A stretch of DNA of 64,000 nucleotides from Euwallacea fornicatus (taxonomy: Eukaryota > Arthropoda > Insecta > Coleoptera > Curculionidae): NCBI RefSeq assembly GCF_040115645.1, contig NC_089570.1, positions 1,364,001-1,428,000 of the forward strand, given 5' to 3'. Every line of letters starts with the position of its first letter. The first letter of the stretch is position 1. The position numbers were made by a program, and so were the translations under genes. Under the pieces are notes generated by a model that searched no databases, was not told where the DNA came from, and was given only the letters and a program-made list of their open reading frames with translations. Shown in pieces: positions 1-13,300 of the stretch.

Positions 1-650
1 GAGACCACGCCCACACCACTTTAAACTTATACTTGATACGTCAAGAAGGAGCGCAAAGGGCAGGCAGATCAACATAGAGTGATCCGACTGATAGCACGTA
101 CAAACCGGAAATACATATATAGTTAGATGTATAAACAGAACATGTGAAAGAGACGTGCCTAAAGCGGGAAATGCTGCAAATTGCAAGAGTTCGAAGAGTG
201 TACAGTATGATGGGGAAGTGATCTCTGTGTTCCTTTTTGAAAAATACGCATTAATCCCTTTCTCTTCTTCTTAACGTGACCCTAATTAGTTAAACCTCCT
301 AAACGAAATCGTCACCACGCCCCAATTTCCTGTGGACGAAGAGGCGTGGTTTCATCTCATTGGGGCGATATAAATTTGCCCCTCATTCGTAACAAAAAAA
401 TCCATGTCTCGTTTCGTCTCTCCCACGATCCTATTTGGGCTGTTTTTCAAAAAAATAAACCACGCCTCCTTGCGAACCCGCCCCGATTCAGGTTGGGCAG
501 TAACGTGATGAGAGATGGGATCAAATTGCAAACCACGCCTCCCTCCTTCTTTGCAGATTTTTGTCGAACGTTTTTTCAGATGAAAAATTTATTTGTACAA
601 TTTCGAAGTTTAAACTTAACACTCGATAAGTTCCCCTTACTACAACTTAC
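1..650. other. TMTC intron sequence at the left edge
   Basis: This is intron downstream of TMTC exon 3. It carries several copies of an ACCACGCC motif (around 3, 312, 458 and 532, plus one reversed copy near 342). Nothing coding was recognised. Confidence 0.6.
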
Positions 651-3600
651 CTTTTTTCTGTTCGTCGAGTAGACCAAATCGTACACAAAACTAACTCCCA
701 GCACCGTAATTCCAGTCTCTTTAGACAACATGGCGGCAATTGCCAGAAGGACAAACACTAAAATATACCACCACATTTTGACAATAGTCCACCAGCAGCA
801 CCATTTCGAAGGCGGCAAATTGATGTTATTGCAGCTATCACTATTTTGAGGTGTCACTTCCCGATAGTGCATCTTATTCTTAGTCCAATTGCAGCTGGTC
901 ACGCTCTTCTGCAAAGTGGTAGCGATCTTCTCGTACCTCTTTTGACTGCTCTTTTGGACCGCCGGCTTGTGGTCGCAGGACTTCGAGCAACAATTTGAGT
1001 CGCGATGGGTCATGTGAGAGGAGTAGGCCAAGAGGGAGATCAGGAAGAAGTTGCAAGCGAGCAGATCTGCTCGACCTGGAATGACATCGCGGATAAGTTC
1101 ATCACTCAAAAAAGCTAAATTCCAGAAGCTTACCGACAACGTTCGCTACAGCCTCAGTATGTACAGGGTGGGTAGCAAAGAGGGCCCCTGTTACCACACA
1201 TCCAATGTTTCTTCTGCTTTTCGGCAGCACAATGTTGGCAATTTTCATGAGCAAATAGGTTGCTGAGCAATGCAGGATTACATTGACCAAATGATAACCC
1301 CAGGAGACGAACTCTCCGATCAGATAGTTCAAGCGGAACGTGAGGACAGTGAGAGGTCTGTAGGAACCGTGAGTGCCGCTGTCTGTGAGAGAGGTGCCCC
1401 AGTAGTCGTTTTCCAACAATTTGGGCCAGGGGGTTTTTGGCTGGACGTCGGGGTTTGTCAGAATTGCCCGTCTGAAAAGAAAAGGAAATTTCATGAGTTA
1501 AATGGAAAGATACCCAAGTGCCTGTGATTAATATCTTTAGTTCCTTCTTTCGTTTTGCCATCTCTACCTGTGTCGATGTCCAACTTTGGCATTGAAATTA
1601 CGTGATTTTGCTCCGAAATTCAGGCCTATCTGAAACAATCAAAGCACGACAAAGAGCACCGTTCTGAGCCAAAGTAGAGACGAAATTAGACTGGACTCGC
1701 AAGTTGCAATTCCATTTTTACCTCTAAATTATTCTCGTTTAATCTGGTAATCTAAAATATATTGACAATATCGATGCTGACCACGGGGGATATGGGATTT
1801 ATGCTCGTGTGAGAGCGATATTGGAACATTTATATGCATTATAGTGACATTTAATTCTCTGATACAGGCGTATGATGTTTTGCTGGTAATCGGTTATGTG
1901 AGCGAATTTTAAAACTCAAATCCGAATTTAAAATCACTGCGGGCGAAACAAGAATTTAAGCTAATCGAGACAAGGGCGAAAATAACAAAATAATCTATTT
2001 CCACTAAGTTGAGGAGTACTCCATCTCCATCTTCTCCCTCTGCCAGGGGTATTGCGGCCTGTGGTAATGTGGGTCTGGATAGTCTCAAATTCACGATTTT
2101 CTTTGAGGCAGCTAAATGAAAAGCACTCAGATTTTGAACGCATTTGGAAGTGAGTTAAATTAGTTTTAGACCCGTTTTCATCGTGTTATTCCGAGCTTAA
2201 AAATAACCGACTCTGGTTCATACACAGCGGCAAGATTTTGCTTGTTTAAGACGCTGTTTTTTCCATTGGGGAAGCCTTGTTTATTTTAGTCGTTTGTCTG
2301 GAAGCAAATTTAAATGCAAATGTGGAAACTGTAAATAAGATTTGTTGGGATCATTTTTTGCAGCAAAGGGATGAGAATCTTAAGATGCCGCGCACGTTCC
2401 TACGAAACACAGTCAAGAGGGAACGAACAAATTTTTACTAAGGAGGTGTAAATTACATTTGCAAATTCGTCTTGACAACAATATTCTCTACAGAGCAGCA
2501 TTTCAATTACGCCTTCCATTATGGTTTCAATCAATATTTACGCTCCATCCATTAAACTGCCTGCGGTTAAAAATGTTGTGGATCTGCGGTTAGGTAATAA
2601 CCTGGATGCATCATTGGTAAATGGGGCTGGGAATACGTTTGTGTGCCTGACATTTGTGTAGGTTGAGGCCCCAATATCCAAAGTAATAAAAATTGCTAGT
2701 GGCAACTTCAAACCGTCCTTTTTTGAGTGCTCGAGCCCTCAATGGATTATCGTTTGGAGAAAAGATAATAAACTGGATGGAATTTAGCTCAAGATCCTTT
2801 ACAGTACAACTGATACGAGAGAAACCGAGGGGATTTGTTTTAATCATGAGAAACAAAATAAATGTTATTTCGTGGCTTTGCCATTGTTCCGAGGGACGGT
2901 GTGTTTAAAATTTATGCTTAGGAGAGCTGCGGTGTTGAATGCCAGACAGAGTTGCTCAGTTCGGTGTAATAATATCCTGAATAATTTAAACTAGGTTATT
3001 TGGGTGGTCGAATCGGAGAGCAAGATCCTCACCTCTAGGACAAGCTGAAACAATATGACAACTCTCCTCTGGGGTGAAACGAGACGAAAACAATTGGCCG
3101 AGAAAGTTTGCTCAAATCAAACTTTTTAAATTAAGAGTCTAAAACAGGAGGTAACAGAACCAAATCTAGCTGAGGTGATTATTATCGTTTCAAAGTTATA
3201 TTAGAACTTTACTTTGAGGCTCGTTTCTTGACTTAAGTTTCTGTTTTCCCTGAGAAAGGAATTTTCTTAAACTTGGAGCTTTCTACGTCATACGTACGCG
3301 CCCAATAAAGCTGAGTCTGAGCGTTTAAAAAAAAAATTCGTATTTTCGAGCGCACTCCGGCATCCCCAGGACCTCTTGTCCGGACCAGCAGCAGAGGATA
3401 TCAAATATCGAAGCACAATGCTCAGCTGTTGCTGTAGACGGGAAATTCCACGATACGCCCATGATCGCGTTTTCCGCACGTTTATGGCCCCGGGGGTCGA
3501 ATTCCTCCCCGTTCCCCCCGCCTCGTGAAAAAGACAGTGCAGTTCAGTATTTTGTTTCGTGGGCGGCGCATTTGAACGACTGCGTCCGAAAACCGAACGG

Positions 3601-6600
3601 CGCGCCTATGAGTTTACACATCACCGCGAGCTGGACATGCATCTGTCTTATGCGGAGGCGGAGGCAGTAAAGAGCAGAGGCGTGTTGGACGCGGTTTTGA
3701 GGACAAGCCGGAATCGCGAACGAGGCTGCTGATGCCGATAAATCAGGGGCGTACCGGACGCGGATTTCGTTCGAATCGAAGGTTACTGTTGGAACTACGT
3801 TACCGGATTCGATCACATCTCACGCTAATGAATTCGCAGCGTTTTCAAAACCGACGTGTGGTCGTCCGAGTGCGCAGAATCCTCGTACATCTCGAAGAAA
3901 GAAGCGACGAAAATTGCGAATTGGCAATATTTCGCTCAGGACTGGAAGATTATCCAGATTTCGTCGCTGATGGGTTGTTTGAGAAAAAAAAAAGCCGATT
4001 TCTTAAAAAACAATAAATATTTGAATTGCAAAGGACCTTTCAGAAGGAACTAACCCAAAAAGAAAGTGAGATGATTCTCATGCAGAGGATCAAATGTAAA
4101 GGAATGTTTGTTTATATCGAAAGAACGTGATCGTTTTGAAGCAACGTTGGATTACAGCAAGGCACAACTGAGGCTTGTATATATGTATACAAAGCTTAAT
4201 TTAAATCTACTCATAAAAGTACATTTCAAATGGAAATATTTTATCCTCAGAATTTCCTAAGTCGAGAGTCTTTTTAGAATTCAAATGGGGTTCTCTTTGG
4301 GGTTTTATAGTTGCATTCTGGTGATAAACACAAAGCTCATTATTTGACCCTCTTGAATGTCGGTTCTAAAAGGATTGCCCTCGGGAACATTGTCTCCTAA
4401 TTTTGCGACAAAATCGGCCTTACGAAGAGTAACAAGATAATGAAATTAGGCAATCTTACACGCTGTTTTCGACCTGATTATATCAAATTTACTTCTTACA
4501 CGCATCTGCGCGATCCTCCTTTAGGTTAATGATGTGAAAGTTGCCGCCGAAATTTCGTTTAACTTTTATCCCCCTATCGGGGGTATTCACGGGGTAAGTA
4601 CCTCGTTAGCATGATCTCGATTCGATATTCTAAGAGGATAATTTTAAATAGGGTTAAAGGCGGATTAAAATCATGAAGAGCGATAACGAGAGGTGCTGGA
4701 GAAACCTACATTTTGACACTTTCCGAAGGTCTAAGGAAATTCGTTTGTATCATAATCAGGATCAGTTTACGCTTTACACTGTTTCAAGCACTGAACAATA
4801 AGGGAATATAAGAAGGAAGGAAATGTATGCTTTCCAGCAGGGTTTAAATCAAATTTAAAGCGGAGTTGGGGAGCAAGAAATGTCACACTTTTCTGAAAGG
4901 CGCGATATGTGACACGAAGAAGCGCCTTAATACGCCGACATATAAAGTAGTTCGCTTTTATACTATTTTGGGGGCGAAAAAACGTACTTTTCGATGTAGA
5001 AAGTATATCTTTTATGCAAAAGGGTGGGAATTGGAACAAGCGTCGCGACAATTTCTACACGCAAAGTCAGGAAAGGCATTAAGGAAAATTTCAATTCCCT
5101 AGGGCAGATATGACGCTCCTCTGACCCTACGGTTTTCACCTGCATTGGGAAAAACTGCATTAATTAGCGGTCGTTTTCCAGTATCGGAATATGCGAATTT
5201 AATGCGCGGCATGAATTTTCTCAACAGTTAATTTATTAAGCGACCTCAATCGCGTGCTGGACTATTTTAGATTGGACATGGCTGAGGCAAACTTCCACGG
5301 CATGCATTTACAAATTTCACCCCACAGTCCAGAAAAACACATTAAGTGTGACTGTGACCGAATCAAATTGTACGACGCAGGTTTTCCTCTATGTTTTCCC
5401 CTGCAGGTGGAAAGCAATTATCACCAACTCGGTTTCGAGAAGTTTCCGAATCTGGTCGTATGGAAAGCGAGGATTATTTTCCCTTTGAGTTTCTCGCCCG
5501 AGTTCACTAGTCAACTGCGGACACGATCGAATTTTTAATGATGTCCCTCGAAGGCCAAACGCGCCACTGATCTTTCGCGGTTCGCGACCCTCGTGGCTTC
5601 TCCATTAATTAATCCCGATATATGCGGGATTTCAGATGGGACGCAGAGTCTTAACTTCCATTCGACTTGCAGTATGGTGAAATCTTTCAAATGGCGAAAA
5701 CGTTTGCTGGTTCGATGTGCTCAGTTCGGCTCCTCCAGTTAGAGCTCCCCCGACGTCCCAGATGGTTCAGTTCTTCGTAATTCGCGCCCTAAGAGCGTGC
5801 ATGCCGTTCGAAACAGGTCCGGCCTCACATCGCCCCCATTAGAGAAATTCCCCACCTTGGAAATGCGGGACTTCTGAGCATTGAGCAGTTGAGTTTCCTA
5901 ACGAGCGATTTGATGATAAGAAGAGATTACTCGGGCGACAATAGCAATGCTCTCTAATTCGCTCCAATGCTTAGTTCTGGAAAGCGGGGCTGCATTGTGT
6001 TTCGAGCATTGTGTTCTAGTCAACTAATCATCGGCCATTTCCAAAGAGCCTTCAATACTATAATTTCTTCGCCATTAAAATCGAGGGAACGAATCTCCTC
6101 CTCATTCAAACTGAAGACAGGCAATTTGTGCTTTCCTTGACCCGAAATATATAAAAATCTAGGACGTCCAATTATTTGAATAGCTCTTGAACTCGTGTCT
6201 AGCAATGAATGCATCAGAAAGCAAAAAGATCTCTCTCGGCGTTTTCCTTCCTTCATGTACAAAAGGGGACCAGTCGAATGAGAATTAAACAAAGGGCTTT
6301 ATCTTGAGAAGCAGGAGAACACAAACAAACAATGAATGTTTAATTAACAAGAGTGTCGACAAGAAAATGGCCTAAAGGAGTCGCATTGTGGCCCAAAAGT
6401 TTTTATCCATGATTCTGAATGTTATTGGATGCAAATTAGTTACATTCTAGATTATTCCTGCCTCAGCGCCTCTAGATGAGCATCAATTAGTCAATATTGT
6501 TCCAGACCAATAACTTATGTGTGGCGAGCGAAGGGGGCGGAGGAGAGACTTTCCAGAGATACAAAAAAGGTAAGTTTTGGTACTTAGGGAGACCGATCCT

Positions 6601-8239
6601 GCGGCATCTAATCAATCAATCAATCATATTCGATTTGTTAAAAAGCGATTCAGTTTGTCAACGGAAGCGAGATGCAATTAGTTCGTCCTTGTGGCCAGCA
6701 GGGCGCTAAACTATAATGAAATGTTGTTGGGGTACTAAATACCTCTTGACATGCGAGGGTAATTACCCTGTCTGAATTTTATAAGCCGGCTCATTTCGTG
6801 TCTTATCAGATATCGATAAAAGGCTTACTGGGCGTGCTCATGTTTAAAAGAGTCTTTGGAATCATTGTTTGGAGGGTTGTCGACACATGGGCAAGTCTGA
6901 GCTCTGAAGCTCGTGGAAAAGCTCAGTTTTCTAACCAGGATTCTCTACCCGTTTTCGCCCATTCGGCGATGGCTTTCGCGGGAACCTCGTTTCCCGTGAA
7001 AAATTCCCGGTAAAGTACCGTGTGCGTTACGAATTTTCATGAAAAGTTCCGATATATTCAAGGTTTACAACAAAAACTTTTAAGGTTTTTCACTGTAAAA
7101 ATGCAGGGCTATTATCAGTTTCAACAGGAAATTTTTAGTCCTTAAATTATGGGGCATTTAGACCTGTTTGCGTTACGAGTCCAATTCCCCATGGAAAATC
7201 CTGAAATTGTCAGGATTTAGGGCCAAAAATGCAGTGGCGTATAGCGTTTTAACAGGCAGAGGAAGGCTCATTTATGCTCGGTTTTTTAAATTGGTTGCGC
7301 TACATTTCCAGTTTATCCAAATTTCAGCGATCACAGGGAAATCTAAGCGCTATTGAACTGTCAAAGGCAGTGGCGTAACTCGCCCTTAAACCCAATTTTA
7401 TGCCTCAACAACAAAAGCTTCTGAAGCTGTGCTTGTTTGCTCATTTGTACACTTTAGAAGCTGCCCATGTGGCGGCCCTGACTTCCCAAAGAATCTCCTG
7501 GAAATATCAGGGTTTACAGCGAATTCTATAGCTTTTCGAGTTTGAAAATTCAGCGTCGTTTTTTTTCTTCGTTACCACCAACAACCTCGCATCCCGCCAC
7601 ATTATGCCTGCGATGTTCTTCGTGGAGGGTGACGGGTTTCAGCCGTAGAAGCGAAAATCACAAGAGGTTTCTCTGAAATCCCTAAAATCCAGGAAATATG
7701 CTCATTCCAGGGCATACCTAATGGCTTTCGGTTCGCTGCTACGCCTAAATCCGGCAACACTAGATAAAATTCCCCCCAGCTTCCTGCATTTAAAATTACA
7801 ACGAGAACGAGCAAGTCCTGCCAACCAATTGTTGAATGAGCCTCCAATTTCCAGAGAATATTAAACATTCAGTAAAACTTGTTATTGTCGAAAGCCTTAG
7901 CCAGATCAAGGGAAACTCGACACCTCCTAGTGATATAACGGGGCATAATTTGTTGATGCTGCTAAAGTTGGCGTGTTTTTAGTCGCTAGATCGTATTAGA
8001 GGATAATTTCCTGGATCGAGTTTCATTTCTGGAAATCTCGCAATCCGTGCAACGACAAAACTTGAAACCTGATAAATTTCGAATCGCAGCAGCGACTGCC
8101 CTAATGGAACTCACCGATCATCATAGACGAATTCCGAATCCAGCGTGTTGCAGTAAAGCAGGAAGGCCAAAGTGCAGCAGGCCAGACTGCCGTAATCCAT
8201 TTTCGGTATCCAGTCCAGCCACTTCACATGAACCACCAT
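651..8239 (-). CDS. TMTC-type transmembrane/TPR O-mannosyltransferase (5' part)
   Basis: Three coding exons, reading leftwards: 8239-8115, 1471-1134 and 1075-651; the gene continues beyond the left edge after a GTAAGT donor at 650. The 296 residues visible are the N-terminal membrane part; the TPR repeats are not in the window. Seen: a hydrophobic first segment, then FVYDD followed by RRAILTNPDV (exons 1 and 2 join inside an Arg codon), NDYWGTSL, SYRPLTVLTFRLN, GYHLVNVILH, THPVHTEAVANVVG, RADLLAC and MLSKETGITVLG, all hallmarks of the family. TMTC proteins sit in the ER membrane and transfer O-mannose to cadherin domains; the acidic pair after the first segment belongs to the presumed catalytic loop. 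Between RADLLAC and the SKETG motif lies a Cys-rich insert of about 60 residues. TMTC1/TMTC2 type fits best; the exact subtype is not settled. Confidence 0.93.
1472..8114. other. Large first intron of TMTC, non-coding
   Basis: A 6.6-kb intron between the first and second coding exons. The stretch 3.3-3.8 kb is noticeably more GC-rich than the rest, and 7.0-7.4 kb holds a degenerate tandem repeat listed separately. Short open frames occur on both strands, but none shows conserved motifs or matched splice sites, so I call no gene here. Confidence 0.6.
7020..7390. repeat. Degenerate tandem repeat, about 130-148 bp period
   Basis: GCGTTACGA recurs at about 7024 and 7170; AAAAATGCAG...TTAACAGG-like blocks recur at about 7098 and 7227; CAGTGGCGT occurs at 7232 and again at 7368. 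Together these give two to three diverged units. This lies in TMTC intron 1. Confidence 0.5.
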
Positions 8240-8474
8240 TATAAATTACAGAACAAAGGGAAAAAGTAAACTTGTTGCTGCTGATCGGCAGAAGTGGAAG
8301 GACGTGGAGCTCTTGTTGTCCAGAGGCATTTTCCTGGAAAAGTTGCAGTTATTGCTAGCGCTCTTGACGAGGGATGGCCGAGCAGGAGTTAGTTTGAGGA
8401 GTTACTGCGGATTACGAGCTGCGTATAATCGTCTGGATGAGACATCCAGGAAAGCCCGCATTAACACAACAGTA

Positions 8475-8511
8475 AACTGACGATCGTAGGCCTCAAACGG
8501 TCGGTTTTATA
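8475..8511 (-). promoter_or_regulatory. Core promoter of the TMTC gene (TATA box plus Inr)
   Basis: On the minus strand a TATAAAA box (8511-8505) lies about 31-33 bases upstream of a TCAGTT initiator (8480-8475), the spacing expected for arthropod core promoters. This would give a 5' UTR of about 240 nt before the ATG at 8239. The surrounding stretch is GC-rich. Inference from motifs only. Confidence 0.6.
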
Positions 8512-9164
8512 CCCGCGACTTCGTTAAATGCGCGGCCGAAACTGACTGGAAGGACACAATCGACCCCTCTACACGCGAAATCCCCCGCCCCCAGGTCGCG
8601 CGCAACTGAATCGAGGGGGTTAAACAGCCCCCCAATTCTTCTCCGACACTACAGGTGGTGGTACAGAATACAATGCCGTCAAGTCAACTTTTCCTCCTCT
8701 TCTGTGACCGCTCCTCGTGGATTTCCGGATGCGACAAATGCATTTCCAGGTGCATCGGATGAAGTCTGGATATGGAAGAATGGGCAGATGAGAGTTGCCT
8801 GGATTAGCTTGAAATAAGAGCAGGGGGTATGGAACTTATGCATTGTTATGGAAGAATTGAAAAAGTCTTCAATTTCGAAATGAACTGTTTGTACGGAGAT
8901 AACTGGAAAGCAGCTGGGTGTAGAGGCGTATAATAAGAGATTATTCCCACTTGACAGTGGTTTTTAAAAATTCGGCGCCACGCTACGAGTCGCTTTTAAG
9001 ATAATCGGAAACGTACAGCAAATTTCCGACAGATCGTGGAAAAACATCCAATTGTGACGCAGTTAATAACGTAATTAATAGCTCGAAAACCAATAGAGGT
9101 GGGTAAAGGGCCATGTAACAAGGAATTATTGCCCTTTAATAAACACCTTCAGACACTCAATGAT

Positions 9165-9300
9165 ATACAGGGCGATCAATCTGAATTAACCGAGACACCG
9201 ACAGCCGGCCCCAAAACATTGAAAAAAGCCCTTCAGTTCTGACGCAATTCTAATTTCTGTTGGTATCTCGAAAACTGCTAGAGCCGGATACGGGGACACG
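9165..9300 (+). repeat. Diverged dispersed repeat, copy 1
   Basis: Begins ATATACAGGGCGATC, continues with an ACCGAGACAC block and ends with GGTATCTCGAAAAC. A second, diverged copy in the same orientation lies at about 15057-15180 (ATATACAGGACGATC, GTCGAGACAC, then GATAACTCGATAAAC). The order and spacing of the shared blocks suggest a common ancestral element. Confidence 0.45.
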
Positions 9301-10019
9301 TATCAGGAAATGTTTCAACATTCGTGACGATTTCCACGTAGGTAATTGTAAACTTGGGGTGGATGTATTTTAGATACCCATGGGGCAGGGGTGAGTTATT
9401 CAAACTAGCCCGCATCGGATTGCTTTCACCGTCAGGAAGGCAGGAACAAAAGAAATATAGATTAAACTCAGCCCTAAGGCGGAATTGAGCCAGGAAACTA
9501 CTTGCTCTAGTTAATTTTGCGACAAGATGTGTTCATTCTCATTACTCTACGTTGCACCCTTGTCCTTTATTTCCTTATGTAATTTATAACAAAGTCAGAG
9601 GCGGAGAAGTGCGGACATGTGGCATAGGTGGAACGTCTTTTTTTAGTCCAGATCTATGGAAAAAGGTCGCAAATTCCGGTGCCCATGGGAGGAATTTGTT
9701 TCCCCTCTGGGCCGAATTACGCGTCGATTTCACGCTGACCTGAAACTGTAAAACTAGGAAATTTACTCGCCTTTAGAGAATTTCGGTGATTTATTTATCG
9801 GGCGTCCGAATTAAGTTGTCTCTGCAAAAAAGTCGTCCCTGGACAGCCCATTTAATGCCGGTAAATCTGGAAATGCCATAGATGCTTCGATTGGGTCGGA
9901 CTCATCACTTTTTGGCTCGTACATCTTACTTTTCCTATTTGTTTCACATTGATATATTGGGCTAAATCTTAATATGATGCTCGAGTATTGCGAGTAACCA
10001 CAAGCGACCCGTCTACACA

Positions 10020-10380
10020 AGCTACTTCAAAACTTCTGTCCAAGTTTCCATTTGAGCCAGTTTAAGTTAGGTTTTATTAGTGTCAATAACATTACTTCAA
10101 AACTTCTACGTTACTTATCAATTACTGAGCCTTTCTGGTCGGATTACTTCATGTTACTTTAAGATGCTGACCGTCCGGCCCGCTTTGCCTGATGTTACTT
10201 CGAGATTAACGAGACTTCATCTTTGGATCAGATTGTTTTTGTTTTTTTTTTTCCGGAAGTTACTCACCTCTCAAGACATATTCAGATTGTTTCAAATCTC
10301 CTGAGTAGTTCCGTTCAGGTTCAGGTTGGCTTAAAAACACTTTCTATAAGGGGAACGCAGGTTACTTTGAAGTTAGCGAG
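10020..10380. repeat. Irregular short-period repeat, TTACTTC core
   Basis: TTACTTC or TACTTC variants, often followed by a purine-rich tail, occur at about 10022, 10091, 10144 and 10195, with further degenerate copies near 10259 and 10362. Spacing is roughly 50-70 bases over the best part. It resembles a decayed minisatellite. Confidence 0.4.
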
Positions 10381-13300
10381 GGTTCGGTTCGGGTCAGTTT
10401 AAGTGTTCTCAATTTTCACTCGGTGCTTTTGACTGGCCACTGGACAAATCGTCGGGGAGTGTTGGAGCAACAATGGCGGGCGTTTTGAGAATGCGGAGAC
10501 GTGTCGTGAAGACTAAGACCCGGGAGGAGGACACGGGTTAAGGGGGAGGGGGGTGAAGCCAAGACAAGGGGTGTTAACACTTCGATGATCGGCGAATCCA
10601 TGGTTGCCCGTTAAGTTCTTGTGTGCAATTAATTTGGGCGCATTTGAGGTGAGCCCGGGCCCTTAAAGAGGACCCGCGTCGCGGCAGTCGTTTCTTAAAC
10701 TCATGACTCAAGTTTAACCTGTCGATTTAATCGAGACCTTAATCTCACACCGTTTTTTAATTTAGGTAGCGTGCAAAAAGTTACTTTTTCCCATGGTCAG
10801 TTCGAGCTTAAATAGTCAGTATCAGATTTCTTTGAGAGAGTCGGTAACATCTTGAACTCGGGCACGTTTTGATACGCGCTTACGCTCGAACGTAAACGTG
10901 CTCACGTGATCTCTCGAAATTAACGCATCACGAAGGCAATAAGCCTTAATTAAAACAGTGAAGGTTACTGGTCAATTTGGCACGAAACAGTGCCTCTGAG
11001 AGTGCAAAGTCGGGACGGTCCGAACGTGACATCAGCAAGGATCAAAGTGGTGCTCCGCAGAAGCTTAGTACGCGACCTCAGCTCACGTTTGGTCCTTCCA
11101 ATCGGACCTCGCCAATGGAATTTCGTACCGTGCCGATTTTCGAAGGGTCTCCCCCTCCACATGCGTTTCTGGATCGGATTTCAATTTGAAAGCACACCTG
11201 AACGGAGCTTTTCTAACTCCCGAACTTCGTGTTTCTTCGCATATACTCACTCGAAATAAAAAATAAAAAAATCATTCAAGTCGTCAGATTTGTGCTCTTA
11301 GGGTAAATAGGAAAATTAAACATTTATTTGCTTTTACTCGATCGACTTTTAATGAGTCTCCTACTGTAATCAAATAACAGTTGTACTGATTTCCATTTTA
11401 ACTATTTATTGATGATTACTTCGAAATACAATAAACCTTTAAAGCATAGTCCTGAAGCTTCTGAGACTCAATCCGATACTTCGCTCACCAATATCACGTA
11501 ACAAAATCTCGGCTCATGAATATGCTAATGCCCAATTTAGATAATTGCAAAACCACTGTCGTTCTTGAAATAGTTAGAGGAAAAATTAAACTATTTCCAT
11601 TTTCCCTGGGAAAAAAGCGCTAATACGTGTCAAGCGGCCATTGTGCAGACCATCGGTAATTGTCCCTCCATTCCACATAAACTTTTATATAACCGACACG
11701 CGAATTACATAATTGTTAAGAAAGCCTGCATGAAAAATAACAGTAAATTACATGCGGGCTATAGACACACTGTAAAATAAACAATAGTTAGACGTAGATA
11801 GCATCTTCCTTTATGTAGAGCTAGAACAGTTATTAATGCTGGTTTCCTCTATAAATCCTATGGTGGGAGGGCTCCAGAAAGCCATTTGTATGGTCTGACT
11901 TTTCGCCGGTTTCTTATTCCGAAAAATGTTATCGATCTGGAATTTGTTACATTCAGAACTATTATTTTCGCATTAAGCGAATAATGAGATTAGAGGACCT
12001 TCCTGCATGGCTTCTCTTTAATATAAAGCTCCCTTTTAATTTTTAAAGTATATAACTCGATATCGCTCCGCAAATTGTTCGTCGTAGGTCGTCTTCCAAT
12101 TTATTCCTTAATGGTAACCCTATCCACCTTTCTTCTCTGGCTTCCTTATTTTCGCAAGAAACCCGATATCAGGGATCAGTTTTACATCTTCGGAGGACTT
12201 GTTTAACAAATTGCCATCTTTCGCACGTTAATTTTCCTCATCTAAACAAGACCCCGTTTCGATGAAATTGCCTCGGCCGGATCCGAAGTTATATTTATTC
12301 CCCTCATGTCTGACCGATTTATCTTCCGACATCTCTAATCAGCCGGTTATCCCACAATTGGACTTAATTGGGGAATTGCGGCTACTGTCTTGCTTAATGA
12401 AACCGAATGGTGTTTATTGGGAAAGCCAGCTGGCGGCACCTTAGCTAAGCTGAACAAAAATTATGGGCCGAGGGCAGGAGGATTGCCCTTAATGAACATA
12501 TATGGCCCAAGGTTTCGCTAAAAGAAATCCTTTTTAACTGGGGGAATATCGCACGGAGTTTGTTAGAGCTCGCATCAATCCTGTAGAGGCTGCGAGCCTA
12601 CGTGGGAGGGGGACCGATTGGTAACTGCCAATACTAATTAGAAATTGCTCAGGTCACTGATTTCTAAGCAAATTACAGGGCTGCAACTCGTCGCCCTGTA
12701 ACTGTTGCTCGTAAGCCTTCAATGCTCTGCGAGGGGATCGTTCCTGATCGAGTGACAGTTTTTCATCCAGAACTGGTTAAATTATGGCTATTTTTTTGCC
12801 CAAAATGGACTCGTATGAGTGGCTTAAAAGCCAGGCAGGGTCGCGAGGCTACACCGGCGTTTTCTCAATTTCTCCGTCCCAAAGTGCCTTTCGCCTCGAT
12901 TGAGGAATAGTTTGCCATAAGATCCTCGTGTCAGTCGATTAGACCGCAACACTACGCTTCAAAACTTTTAAAAAACATTTGGGGCAAGCAATTTCGGGTC
13001 AATATCTCGGAAATCAGCGGAGCAAATATAGTGAAGATCGCTCACAGTAGCGGCCTTAATGAGCTCTGTAAACCTGCAACGGGGCGAGTTGCAGTGTCTT
13101 CGCTTGTCTCGAAGGGATGGAGTCGCCGATTGCCCCAGGTGCGAAATCATCCAATTTGAGCCGAAAAAAGCACCTCAAAACTCACATCTGAGGACAAAGT
13201 AATTTTCACTGTGAAAGCCCTCATTACGGTCGCATTACGGGCATTTAATGTCATAAAGTAGCATACGTTCGACCCAGTCCACTATCGTTTGAAATCTAAC

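Noticed and set aside
10965..11259. Overlapping frames on both strands near 11 kb and a weak inverted similarity
   Set aside because: The frames mirror each other in a GC-rich patch and encode nothing recognisable; the inverted match is too imperfect to claim.
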